Source of the DNA: Cannabis sativa
Lineage: Eukaryota > Streptophyta > Magnoliopsida > Rosales > Cannabaceae
DNA: 64,000 nucleotides
Direction: 5' to 3'
NCBI RefSeq assembly: GCF_029168945.1
Contig: NC_083602.1
Span: 69,088,600-69,152,599 of the forward strand
Shown here: positions 47,190 through 58,514 of the stretch, in pieces
How the letters are laid out: the number at the start of each line of letters is the position of its first letter
Numbering within the stretch: position 1 is the stretch's first letter
The notes under the pieces: model-generated
Database searches by the model: none
Seen by the model: only the letters and a program-made list of their open reading frames with translations
What the model was told of the DNA's origin: nothing
Translations under genes and position numbers: made by a program

Positions 47190-48980
47190 GGCAATTCTAT
47201 CTTATGAGCTTCTACCATTGTTTCGCATTCTTATAAGTCTTACATAGTCGCCACCATTTGGGTGGTCATGAACCATATAAATAAACCTATAAGAATACTT
47301 ATCTTTCGAGATTAAACAGCGCTAACTTGCTAATGAACGTTCCTCCATTAGGGAGGATTACTCACTAAAACAATAGCTATGTAAAACCAACAATGGAGAT
47401 CGAATTTCTCTTTGATTAAAGCTCATTATTTAAACATGTATTTTGTTTAATCATTTATATTCCATATCTCAATAATGAAATATTACAAATTAAAGTAAGA
47501 ACTTTAATTAAATTTCAAAAATGGAATAATTTTGAAAAATATCTTATTTAAGTTGTTTAGAAAATCTAAATTCCCAACTTAAAATATTCTTCAAACAATG
47601 ACTTAATTAAATATTACCAATTAAGTAGTAACCACTTAATTTAGAAGATATTCCATTTTAAGTTCCCATATTTAGAAAATATCAACTTAAAAAATATCTA
47701 AAGAATCTTAATAACCAATTGCCAAAATTCCTCAACTTAATTTATAATAGGAAATTCAAAAATATTCAAATCTAAGTTGATTTGATAGATTTAACTAAAT
47801 CTCAACTTAAATAGGAATATTTAATGAAATTATAAAATTAAGATTCAGAAAGAATTTATATGGTTATAATTCCATATTTAATTAAAAACAAGAAAAATAC
47901 ATATAGCTTTCCAGAATATGACTATTCAAACTATGTTTTTTCTTAAATTAATTTCAAGGAACAATGAAATTAATTATGTTGCTAATCAATCTTTTATTAG
48001 GTCAAACTAATATAATTAACCTAGCACAGTTATCCAAATCAGGCAAATGGGCCTTCACAATTGGGGTTGTTCATGTGAGGGGGGGCTGGGTCCAGTATGT
48101 CGCACCCACTTCTAAGGCTCCCATCTCTCACACAAGGCCCAAAAGAGAGGAATTTAACCTTACAATGAATAACTGTTATTAATTGAATAGGCTCACAACT
48201 AAATGAGCCTAAATAAAATCTATCAGTTATGATATTTTATTTAGCAACAACCACCTATATGTATCTATAATAGAAATTAAACATATAGGCTCACACAGGC
48301 ATACACATTTGAATGGATCCTATCATGTTGCTAGGTCATACACAGATGAAAGAAGTTTGTAAAAATTACCTGTTACAAATTATCAACTTGATCTATCATT
48401 AATTGAACCATAGGTTAAAATCAGATCATTTGATCTGTCAACAAGTTAACCCTGGCAATTTAGATCAAGTAATAATAGGTTTTAGAAAAACTTACAAACA
48501 ATCTAAAACACATACTCCTGCAACAAGGTTAGATTTGGATAGTTGGATGTAGGATTTATTTAATTTTAATCATTTATTTCGAAAAATAAAATAAAATTAA
48601 ACCTACTATTTTGAAAAATTAGGTTTTGGGTAACCTAAATGTCATTTCAAAATAAATTGCTAACTTTCCTTTTAAATTTCATGTTATTTAATAAATTAAA
48701 TAATAAAATAGAAAAAAGTAAATACATACCATTTTCTTGTTTTACAATTTAATTTAATTAAAAAATAACAAAATTTAAAAGTTAACAAAAATACCTTATT
48801 TCCTCTTTTAAAATTATCATGATTATTGTGATCTTATTTTAATTAAGGTCAAGTTACCAAAAAAAATTAATATCTGACCTTAAAAAAAATAAAATAATCA
48901 AATTTTAAAGGAAATAAGAAAAAGGTAAGCAAAACTTGATTTTTTCCTATTTTCAAAATCAAATTACACTAATATCTAAA

Positions 48981-49045
48981 ATTAATTTTAAAAATTAAAA
49001 TTAATTTTAAAAATTAAAATTAATTTTAAAAATTAAAATTAATTT
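48981..49045. repeat. 19-bp tandem repeat in the Copia-3 leader
   Basis: The unit ATTAATTTTAAAAATTAAA is repeated about 3.4 times. The matching place in Copia-2 (about 27731) has about one unit, so this is a recent expansion by slippage. Confidence 0.85.
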
Positions 49046-49173
49046 ATTTCTGATAATTAGATTTGAAATTTGAAAAACAAAAATCAACATACAAAACTAC
49101 ACAAAAAAATCGGAATTTAATTCCATGAAATAGCATGAAAAATCGAAAAAATTGGAAAATTGGATGAACTGTA

Positions 49174-49201
49174 CGGATGGCATGCTGTGCATGGCCATCC
49201 G
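49174..49201 (-). repeat. Leader hairpin of Copia-3
   Basis: CGGATGGCATGC, loop TGT, GCATGGCCATCCG: a 12-bp stem with one bulged base. It is at the same place relative to the PBS as the Copia-2 hairpin, with paired base changes. Confidence 0.65.
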
Positions 49202-49542
49202 CGCGCGGATCTGGGGTGATTGGCCGAGAAATCACGGCGCAGGAAGGCTGCAAGCAGCCATTCCGCGCGCGTGATGAAGTTGCTCGTCACCCCGATTTTT
49301 CCAATTTTCAAAAATTTATAACTAATTCAAATTAAATCGAAATCGAGTTCTGTAAAAAAGTAAATTGCTTAGAATTTTCCAAACTATCCAACAAAAATAA
49401 TTACAGAATAAAAACAGTAACCATTTTTCCCAGAATTCACAAACAACACTCAAACATCAATATGACACTCAAAGCAACATGATACCATCCAAAAAACAAG
49501 CAAATCGTTTTAAGTCCAAATTTCTTGCAAGCAAATCAATTA

Positions 49543-49559
49543 CCATGGCTCTGGTGCCA
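49543..49559 (-). other. Copia-3 primer-binding site
   Basis: TGGCACCAGAGCCATGG on the minus strand, two bases from the 5' LTR, identical to Copia-2. Confidence 0.75.
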
Positions 49560-49561
49560 GT

Positions 49562-51444
49562 TGTTGGAAGTTATTTTACCAGGAACTTAGATCTACTCAC
49601 AAGTATGTTGATTTAACAACCTAAATATGAACTTCTAAAACGATATGAAATTAAACACATAAGAGTATTAGAAATCTTACAGTGATTGCAGCGGAATATA
49701 TATGTCTCCTCCCACTCAGATCTCTAACCCTTGATTCCTTTCTGTAGCAGAGTATAATCAAGATCTGAGCCCGATAATCCTTCTTTGTTATCTCTGAAAT
49801 CTACACAGCCTTCCTCACTATGATTGAGGTATTACTTCATGTGTGTGGGCACTACTCTAGCACTCATACATTTCGAAACAGTGAAGGAATAGAGAGAGAG
49901 AGGGTGGCGGCTCAGAGAGAATTTTCTGAGAGAAAATTCTTTCAGAATAATGCTGTGAAAAGCTTGTACAGTTGTATGAAACTCTGAAGCCTTTGCCTTC
50001 TATTTATAGAAGACCACCAAGGGCTATGATTTACATTTTGAACTGAGAAAATCAAAGGGAAAAGGAAGGTAAAGGGGCCGGCCTAGGTCATGTGGAAATA
50101 AGGCTTGCCTCTTTTCCAACTTTCCTTTTCCTACACTTGATAGTTTCCCTTTTTGTGAAAAATTGCCAATTCCATTGTTCAACCATATTAATGATAAATC
50201 TAATTATTTAATAATTAAAAATAATTATCAAATAATATATTATCATTTATTTTATTAATAATGAAACTAATTAAAGTTTCCTAATTAATAAATATGCCCT
50301 TCAAAATCTCTATTTACTGTTTTGTCCTTAATAAGTGCTAAATTCTCAAACTGACAAGTCCATCTTTAGAATTTTTAATTGATTAATTAAAATCAATTAA
50401 ATGAGTCCTACAAGTAATATCATCTCAACTAGTGAGGGGACCATGGGTCTATATATCCGAGCTTCCAATAAGCAGATCTAGAATTTACCACTTAAATTCT
50501 CTGACTTATTAATTCTTCGTTGAATCCACACATAGAACTCAGAATTGCACTCTCAGTATATAGAATGCTCTATATGTTCCACCATATAGACACATTATTA
50601 GTTATCCATTGTTATAATCCTAATGTGATGAATGATCCTCTATATGGATGATCTACACTGTAAAGGGACTTAAATTACCGTAACACCCTACAATGTATTT
50701 TATCCTTAAAACACTTAACCCTGTATAAATGATATTTCAACTAAGTGAAATGAGTACTCAATCATTTATCTCGTTTGGTTAAGCTCGAAGGAAATCACCC
50801 TTTGCTTACTATTCGCCAAATAGAAGCTATAGATTCCATATTTATGTTAGCGCTCCCACTCAATCGCACTACCGTGTTCCCAAAATGTATGTATTGCCCA
50901 GACTAAAGTTTTAGGCTTAACTAACAAATCAAAGAACACGAATAATACTCTTGAAATTAAGCCTAACCATATCAGGATTTAGATCATGTGATCTAGGATC
51001 AACTTATGATATTGAATTGAATAGATGTTTACGGTAAGTTTCAAAATCTAATTCAAAGTTCAATATCGGTCCATTCCAATGCATACTCCATGCATCCAAC
51101 TTGAGCTTTACTTTAACCTATGTTCTGGAAAGAACATAACATTTCTCCAAATGTAAGTAAACTCTGTTGTAGATTGTCATATCAGTGAAACCCAGTGTTC
51201 TGATAAATCTAGGAATACTTTATTCACATAGTCATGTTTATTTTCCACTGTGTTGACAACACAATAAACATGTTCAAGTATGTGAAAAGGGTTTGGATGA
51301 ATTTATAAATCAAATAGACAAGCAATTGATTAAGTGAACCAAAACATACACAAGTGAATGAAAAATTACTTCTGTTACTTTATTGATATAGAATAATCTG
51401 GATTACATTGAAAAAGAGTTTTATTTAGGGCATAAAACCCAACA
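49562..51444 (-). repeat. Copia-3 5' LTR
   Basis: 1,883 bp, TGTTGGAAG...CCCAACA, followed by the CAGTA duplication. Confidence 0.93.
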
Positions 51445-51449
51445 CAGTA

Positions 51450-52301
51450 TTGCTGAGTTTGGCATCATTAGAGGGTTAAATTACAATGAATTTCCACCAG
51501 ATTCTGATATCATTAAGCACCCAAATTGATTACTCAATAAGTACTATATGACAATAAATCTATTAGCAGAAAAGAGTTGGCAGAATGTCTTATGAAAACT
51601 TGAATTGATGATGATGATGATGATGTTGTAAAATTGACAAAAGTTTTCATTATGCATAATATTTTACAAAATAAGCGTGGCCAATGTCATGTAGACAATT
51701 TTGTTATGAAGTTGGTTGATGATGAACAAATGTTTGAAAACTATCCTTGGGGCCGTCGTTCTTTCAATGACACAGTTAACAGTCTTTCTACTATTTTGAA
51801 TCGCCAAAAAATAGGGTATGAGATATGTGGATTCCCGTTAGCTTTTCAAGTTTGGGGTTTTGAAATTCTTCCAAGTTTAGGTTCATCTTTTGTGATTAAG
51901 GTTGGAAATAACATTCCTAAAATTTAAAAACTGAGAGATGATCAATGTGCAGCGTAGTTCACGCTTGAAAATAATTTGGAAAGAAGTTTTTGGAAAAAAT
52001 AAAGTGTGTATTCCTATATTGTCTATGTTCTTCTTGCAATTATTAATTGTTTTAATTTTAATTTCAAGTTATTTTTTTCATATGATACTATTCTTCTATC
52101 TTTTATCATAGATTAGTTGTGTTCCTTGGGCTCCTGTGGATGATAATAGAAGTACAACCGCAGAGCAAATTAGATTAAATCATGACTCTTCTAGTCCAAG
52201 AATGAATGATATAAGGACAAATTTGCGAAAAAGAGATTGAAGTAAATCATAATTCTTCTAATCCAAAAATGAATAATGATGAACACACTGTTTTGTTAAA
52301 G
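51450..52301 (+). pseudogene. DUF1985-like gene, middle exons
   Basis: Resumes the interrupted exon in frame: AEFGIIRGLNYNEFPPDSD, then stops and a frameshift. From 51634 an open frame of 97 codons reads VFIMHNILQNKR, VDDEQMFENYPWGRRSFNDTV and GFPLAFQVWGFEILPSLG. The YPWGR...F..T segment and the FPLA..VW.FE..P segment are what I know from DUF1985 proteins. A further exon-like piece (52112-52301, CVPWAPVDDN) lies between AG and GT sites and contains a stop. A GATGAT run at 51608-51625 encodes an Asp or Met run depending on frame. Confidence 0.6.
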
Positions 52302-52405
52302 GTATATTTTTATTTTCTTATTTCATATATTATTATCTTTTACTATTTTCATACGGTTTACAAATTTATAAAAGATTTTGTGTTTTGCCTCTTATACGTT
52401 TGCAG

Positions 52406-53346
52406 AATTTAATGAAAGAGAGTGCTTCACTTAAAGAATTAAATGCTGAGATTAGAGAAGAAAATGTCAAAATAAAGAAAGAAAATGCTGAAATCAGAGA
52501 AAAAATTAGTGAAATAACAAACGAAAATTGTGGATTAAAAGATGAAATAGCTGCCGTGAGAAAACAAGTTGATGTGTTTATGCAATATTTTACAAATCTT
52601 CTCGAGTTGAAGACAAGTTTCAAAAATATTGAGAAACTTGTATTATGGTTAGCGGAGAATGGTGGTGCAAAGCAGAGAACTTGTGGAGAAAAAGAGAATG
52701 CTAAGGAAAGCGGTGAAGATCTTGTCATTTTAAATGAAAGTAAAAAAACTTTTGCCCAAAGGAATTTTCAAGAGTGCACAAATGAATTGAAATCTAGTAA
52801 TATTATTTTTAGCGATCAAGATTGTGATCTTAATATTGCAGAGATTCTACAGGTAAATTTTTTGAATCTAATTCAATTTGAATATTCTTTTATCAAAGTT
52901 TTCTTATATTTTGCAAGTATGTATAGTATTTACAAAATGGCCATATTTCATTACGCTATGTTTTATAATTTTACCTATCAAATAATAATGATGTGTATCT
53001 TATTTTCATTTGTAGGATTCTAATGTAAATTCATCAAATGAAAGAAGGACAACAAGACAATGAAGCAAACGAGGGATCTAGAAGCATGGATCATGTTAAT
53101 GATGAAGATTATAAAGACGTTGTAGAGGCAAACAAATGTGGAAAAACAATAATTGAGAGCGACGATGATATTTCAACCTTCAATCTTTTATCTCAATTAT
53201 TTTCGAAAAATGAAAATGAGTCGTTGTGTGAAACATTAAAGGTGTTACGCAGTAAAAGAAATGGGAAGACAACCTTAAGCCGCTATCTTATTTCTCTATT
53301 TGAGCCATTAAATAAACTAAAGGACACAAGACAACGTGATCACTAA
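52406..53346 (+). pseudogene. DUF1985-like gene, 3' exons with coiled coil
   Basis: Exon 52406-52852 (after TTTGCAG, before CAG|GTAAAT) encodes a Glu/Lys-rich coiled coil, LKELNAEIREENVKIKKEN and onward, about 60 residues, then a polar tail. The next exon begins after TTTGTAG at 53016; the 103-codon frame 53038-53346 (MKEGQQDNEANEGSR ... STFNLLSQLFSKNENES) is out of phase with the expected splice, so a frameshift or an alternative site is needed. I do not recognise this C-terminal part. No Ulp1 protease domain was seen. Confidence 0.45.
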
Positions 53347-53770
53347 AGACTCAACATTCAACAAGCATCATTTTTTTGTACTTCATATATGTTTTTTTCT
53401 AATTATTCTAGAACAAAAGTACAACTTCTTTATTAAAAAAAAAAAGTACAACTTCTTAGTTTTAACCATTTTTATAGTTTCTTAATATTAGTTTCATTTT
53501 TTTGTTATATACCTAAGGAATGCTTAACACAGTTGCTTTGGAATAGCTACTTGATTGAATGACATTCAAGGCTTACTAAAACCAATTGAGTAATACAAGA
53601 TAACAATTTTGCAAAAAAATAGTGATTTCTATTTTTAATGCTTTAATATAATTTATTTTCTACGAGTCATTGTCTAAACAAATTCTTTGTTGTTAAATGA
53701 CACATTTTTTTGTTTGCTTTTTTTTACAATCAAATTAAGTTTTTATTATTATATTTTGGTAAACTCAGTG

Positions 53771-54072
53771 TCTTGCTGCTTATTGCAGTTGTCTACCATA
53801 TTTGGCTATATAGAAACAAATGTACACATGATAATAGCTCTTACACGATTAGTCATATAGTCAAGGAGAATAAAAAGAATTGTAAAGTATAGATTGTATA
53901 GCTATAGACAAAGGAGGATTGACTCCAATAGCCAAAGGCTAATGAGTAGGCTGTTAACTTGATTTTTTGGCTGCTGCCCGAGCCTCTGTTTTATTGTGGG
54001 GCTTTGTTTGAAACTTACTTGTTGATTAATGAGAATCCTTCTCCTTTGATCAAAAAAAAAAAAAAAAAAAAA
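53771..54072 (+). mobile_element. 5'-truncated LINE 3' end with poly(A)
   Basis: The coding end reads AVVYHIWLYRNKCTHDN and ISHIVKENK, the C-terminus downstream of zf-RVT in plant LINEs, then a 3' UTR and a run of about 21 A to 54072. The flanks ACTCAGTG (53763-53770) and ACTTAGTG (54073-54080) are an 8-bp target duplication with one mismatch. About 300 bp in all; inserted by target-primed reverse transcription and then inert. Confidence 0.78.
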
Positions 54073-54317
54073 ACTTAGTGCCTTATTTTAATTTTATAGT
54101 TCAATTTTATTTTCCCCACTTTCTTTGTATCTATTATAATTAGTTTGATCCTATCTAACTTAATGTTATAGTTCTATTTATGGGTGTGAATTCATAATGT
54201 TTACCTTTTAGAAGCGAATTGGTGGACTTACTAAAAAAATATTTAAAAATTAAATAGATCTGAATCAATTTCTCTCAATTAAATATTGCATTATCTCAAG
54301 GTAATTTTTTTTTGTCA

Positions 54318-54470
54318 AAGCATCATTTTATTCATTGGCTTGCTACGCCCTTTGGGCGGCTTCAAACTAAAAACTGGTTCTTGAAGTATAAATTTTGTCT
54401 TGATACGAATTGTATGATGTGTGGTTCTGCTAATGAATCAAAACCTCATTTGTTCTTAATTATTATCTAA
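54318..54470 (+). pseudogene. zf-RVT remnant of a LINE
   Basis: One frame reads KHHFIHWLATPFGRLQTKN, LKYKFCLDTNCMMCGSANES and KPHLF. This is the reverse-transcriptase zinc-binding domain with the C-x2-C pair (CMMC) and the following H. No tail or target duplication was seen, and it is a different copy from the LINE just upstream because the order is reversed. Confidence 0.72.
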
Positions 54471-54601
54471 CTAATTGGTGCATCTGTGAGATTGAGAAAA
54501 ATGCATTATATTATAGGATTGCCTTATTGGCATTACCAAGATGGATTTCTTTTGTAAAATTGAGCAAATTCAGCAAATAAATGTTTGCTTGAAATTACGG
54601 T

Positions 54602-55080
54602 TAACATGTCCTTTTTAAGTAAATTTAGTGACTTAAATAAGGTAATTCAAAATGTATTTATCATTAAAATGGTAAACTCCCATCCTAAAGTAAGGTAAAC
54701 AACATGTTTGAGTAAATTAAGTGCATAAGAGAAAGTAATTCAAAAATATAATTTATCATTAATATGGTAAACCACTATTTTAAAATAAGGTAAATAACAT
54801 ATTATTTAGCTTAAGTTTTTTTTAGTTCTGTGAAATTATTTTCTTTTAATTTTTTTGAAAATTAGCTTAAATTTCAAATTTTTCTTTTTAAGTTTTTTTT
54901 TTTTTCAATCGTTTTTATTATTATATTTTGGTAAAATTGGTGCCTTAATTTTTCATTAAAATAGTAAATTACTTATCTTAAATTAAGGTAAACATGTCAT
55001 TTTAGGTAAACTAAATGTCTTAAATAAAGTAATCTAAAACATAATTTATCATTAAAATGGTGAACTACCATCCTAAAATG
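54602..55080. repeat. Diverged tandem repeat of about 95 bp
   Basis: Three units share 'aacatgt...aaataaagtaattcaaaa...atttatcattaaaatggtaaac' (about 54602-54700, 54701-54795 and 54988-55080). An intervening segment of about 190 bp is less similar. Confidence 0.5.
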
Positions 55081-56853
55081 TGTTTTTTGGACTCATTGTT
55101 ATCTTTTTCAATGATATTGGTGTTCATATCTATATTAGTTAACATCGATGCCTATTCCCAATCTAATATTTTATTATGGGTTTTGTTCGTTATTAGTGTT
55201 GTTACATAATTACTACATTATAATAGTATAATTTCTTTCACTTCTTCTACTATTTGATTAAATGTAAGAAAAAGTTTATGCATGATTTGATGATAAGCCT
55301 AGATTTTGTTAAGACTTAAAGTGTAGGTAAAATATCTTTCTTTGGGTCGTTTATGCTACAACGGCAAAATATTTCTAAATTTAATTTTATTTATACTTAC
55401 AAATTCATATTTTAAAAATAACGAATATTAATTAAAAATTCAATAAAAATATAAAATTTATTTTAGAAAATTAAACTGAAAAAATATTTTGTTTTTTTTT
55501 TTCAGTTAACTTAAGTTTTTATTATTTACTATTTATTTTTTATGTTGAAAAAAAAGAAATTAAAAAGAGATTGAGTCCCAATAATATATATAATTCTTTC
55601 CTAGTCTTCTATTATTTTTTTTTTTTGACAACAAATGTAGTTTAAAAATCAATTGTTTGATAAATAGGACCCAATTTAATAATTAAGCAAAATATTTGAC
55701 AAACAAAAAAAACTTTAGTTATTTTTGATGAAATGCCTTAAACCCTATCATATTCCCTTTCCCTCTGCCTTACGCCAAGTTGATGACTTCCCCCATATTC
55801 ATTTATCCTTCAACGCCTAGTAGTTGCTCTCCCATTTCTCACTCATCAACACCAGCCATGTAAGTTTGTAATATGAAAACTTTTAATATGTTTCAATTTT
55901 TTTGGTCCCAAGATTTTGGGTATCATTGCCACAATAATGATTAGGTGAGCTATACAAATTCGTATATATGCAAATGATATTTTTCTTCTAGATATAAAAG
56001 TTTGAGGTGCAACACCTTGCTCTTCCTTCTTGATGCCAATTTTTAGACTACAACTCTTCACTCTCTAATTTCATCATTTCAGGTATGTGAGAAGTTTTTT
56101 ATCTTTTCTATTCACCTTTTTGTTTAGTTTTCATTCAAGTTTTAGCTCTTGTAGGAATTTTAATATTGATAGAAGCATCCAATCATTAATGGATGTACTC
56201 ATGCCTTTTATGTGTTTGAGTAAATGCCTTAATAAATTACCTAAATCACATTTAAAATACTATCTGTTACGGAGAGTCGGCTTATCTTGAAATTAATTAA
56301 TTATACATATAATATAAAAATTGTAGTCTTCAAGCACATAATGAAGTTTTACTCAACTAGTGTTTAACATTACTGAAAAATCTATTTCATACTAATCTTT
56401 AAAAGAAGAGCAAGAAAAGAACCAAATACCCTTTAAATAAACTAAAAAGTACTTCCTCTGATTAATTCTTCATAGGATGAGCAGAAAATGAAAACTAATA
56501 AGATGGTTAAGTACTTCATAAAATAGTTTTGACATTGTCACCCTTAAGATGAAGTCAAAGAGAACAGTAAATGTTTTTGGACTTGATATATTTGGTTGCA
56601 AATCACTTCAAGAACAGAATCTTTTAAAATATATATATGTGTTGAATCAATTGGGCAGCAATAAATGAGGCAAGTATAGTGACAGTACTACAAACAAGAA
56701 ATTTATTTTCTTAAAAGTGTTTACCAAATTATAGTCTGATATAACTAAACAAGAAGAATGAAAAAAGAAAGATGAGTAAACAAAATAATATTGTATGCTG
56801 AAAACAAAGGAGATATAAAAAAACCTTCCCCTTTATAAAATATTATTTAGAAA
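55081..56853. other. AT-rich intergenic sequence, no gene recognised
   Basis: Short open frames only (minus 55846-56061, plus 56087-56290), with no family features. The C/T-rich patch at 55745-55860 could be old untranslated sequence. Confidence 0.5.
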
Positions 56854-57640
56854 GGGAAATTTGATTTTCTATACTTAAAAAATTTAATTTTTTCTTAAAC
56901 CAATACATTTTACACCACAAAAAATATGACTCTTTTTTCAAAACCCCAAAAATACCTCCTTCATAACTCAAACCCTTTCTCTCTGCTCCCTCAAACTCTC
57001 TGCATCTCTCTCTCGCGCACTCTCGGACCACCACGGCTGACCGCACCACCAGCCCCCTCTCTTGGACCACCACGGCTCACCTCCACCACCTCCAATCCAG
57101 CCACCCTCTCTCGGACCCAGCCCCCCTCTTTCGGACCTAGCCCCACTCTCTCTCTTCCTCTCTCTGAAATCGAAAACAAAAAAAAGGCCCACGTCCGATG
57201 GTCGGACCATGGGGTCCGACTTGGGCCTTTTTTTTCATTCGGTTTGAGAGAGACAAAGAGAGAGGTGGGTCCGATGGTCGGACCATGGGGTCTGACGACC
57301 ATCGGACCTGGGCCTTTTTTTTGTTTTCGATTTCAAAGAGAGGAAGAGAGAGAGTGGGGTTGGGTCCGAGAGAGGGGGGCTGGGTCCGAGAGAGGGTGGC
57401 TGGGTCGGAGGTGGTGGAGGTGAGCCGTGGTGGTCCGAGAGAGGGGGCTGGTGGTGCGGTCAGCCATGGTGGTCCGAGAGTGTGCGAGAGAGAGATGCAG
57501 AGAGTTTGAGGGAGGTGATAGAAAGGGTTTGAGTTATGAGGGGGGTATTTTTGGGATTTTAAAAAAAGTGTCATATTTTTTGTAGTGTAAAATTTTTTTG
57601 TTTAAAAAAAAAATAAGTTTTTTAAATATAGAAATTTCCC
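56854..57640. mobile_element. Fold-back MITE (787 bp), MULE-like
   Basis: Starts GGGAAATTTGATTTTCTATA and ends TATAGAAATTTCCC, with TTTAGAAA duplicated at 56846-56853 and 57641-57648. Nearly the whole element is an inverted repeat with arms of about 350 bp and a short middle around 57213-57281. The inner arms are C/T-rich on the left and G/A-rich on the right and carry repeats of 'tctcggacc'. A GTCCGATGGTCGGACCATGG-like block occurs twice near the centre. The GGGAAATT ends suggest Mutator-like origin, though the visible duplication is 8 bp where 9 is typical. Open frames on both strands here are by-products of the low-complexity arms. Confidence 0.8.
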
Positions 57641-58009
57641 TTTAGAAATTAAGGTACAAAATTTTACAACATATTTTGGTCTACTTCTATATATGCAACA
57701 TCCTTTATCTTCACAAAAAAGAAAAAAAAAGATTTTCTTTTCCTTCAAACCCAAAAAAATTGAAAATCAGGCTAAGGTGAAAATGGGGGGCAGTTGCTTA
57801 AATCCATAAGAGACTTAATCTCCTATCAATGAATATTTAAATGTCTAGAGTAAGTAAATAAGGTACAACTTAAAAATGAGAAAAAGTAGAGGAAAGAATT
57901 CAATAAATCCTACAAAATTAAAAATTTCTACTTCAAGGAGTGAAAAAATAAAAAAGAAATCAAATGTCACACTGAGGATGTATCAACAAGAACATCATTT
58001 AGTACATCA

Positions 58010-58498
58010 TGTTATATAAATTAACAATTAACCCAAGATCTATTTGTATATAACATAGAACACAATAGTAGTATATGATAATTGAGTATGTGTACCTGAT
58101 TGATCCATAGCAATTATCTCTGATTGATCCACAGCAGTTACTCCAATTTGATAGTGCAATACTATCAACTAAGTCTTCCTCCCTAGATCTCTAAATCGAA
58201 GCGCTTATTTTCTCTCGATTATCAAAAGGTATACAATTGTGATGAGACAATATGTATTTATGTAGGTTAGGAGTGGGACTTAGCTACAAAACCCTAGTCA
58301 GCCGGGTCCGCTCATCAAAGGCTTTTACCAACTAGAAAAGCCCACACGTCTGCTTCACCTAGACTTTACTCACAGATGCTAAGCCCATTAACAATTGATC
58401 ACCAACAACATGGGCTAACACAGCAAAGAACTATCCAATCAACCCAAGTTTTAATAAAACCAATAAAATTTAATGTAAGCCCAAATAAAAGTCTAACA
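58010..58498 (-). repeat. Copia-4 3' LTR (predicted)
   Basis: TGTTATATAAA...GTCTAACA gives TGTTA/TAACA inverted ends, about 489 bp. The right border is firm (polypurine tract adjacent). The left border is inferred from the inverted ends because the partner LTR is outside the window. Confidence 0.6.
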
Positions 58499-58514
58499 TT
58501 CTCCCACTTGGGCT
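58499..58514 (-). other. Copia-4 polypurine tract
   Basis: AGCCCAAGTGGGAGAA on the minus strand directly before TGTTAGAC. Confidence 0.7.

Larger units (their letters stand above)
47190..49542 (-). other. Long AT-rich leader of Copia-3
   Basis: No credible gene. It shares long, nearly identical blocks with the Copia-2 leader, including the GC-richer stretch near 48050-48140. Confidence 0.65.
41355..51444 (-). mobile_element. Copia-3: full-length Ty1/copia element (10.1 kb)
   Basis: Two 1,883-bp LTRs (41355-43237 and 49562-51444) begin TGTTGGAAG and end CCCAACA; CAGTA is duplicated at 41350-41354 and 51445-51449. Minus-strand order is 5' LTR, PBS, a leader of about 2.5 kb, gag missing its N-terminus, protease, integrase, RT, RNase H, polypurine tract, 3' LTR. 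LTRs differ at about 20 of 1,883 sites by eye (about 1%), so the insertion is recent. Pol has one in-frame TAA (44797) and one frameshift near 46150 but is otherwise complete. It was inserted into a DUF1985-like exon. Confidence 0.93.

Noticed and set aside
56926..57574. Several long overlapping frames on both strands
   Set aside because: By-products of the low-complexity inverted arms of the fold-back MITE; the same Pro/Ser-Leu-rich sequence appears from each arm.
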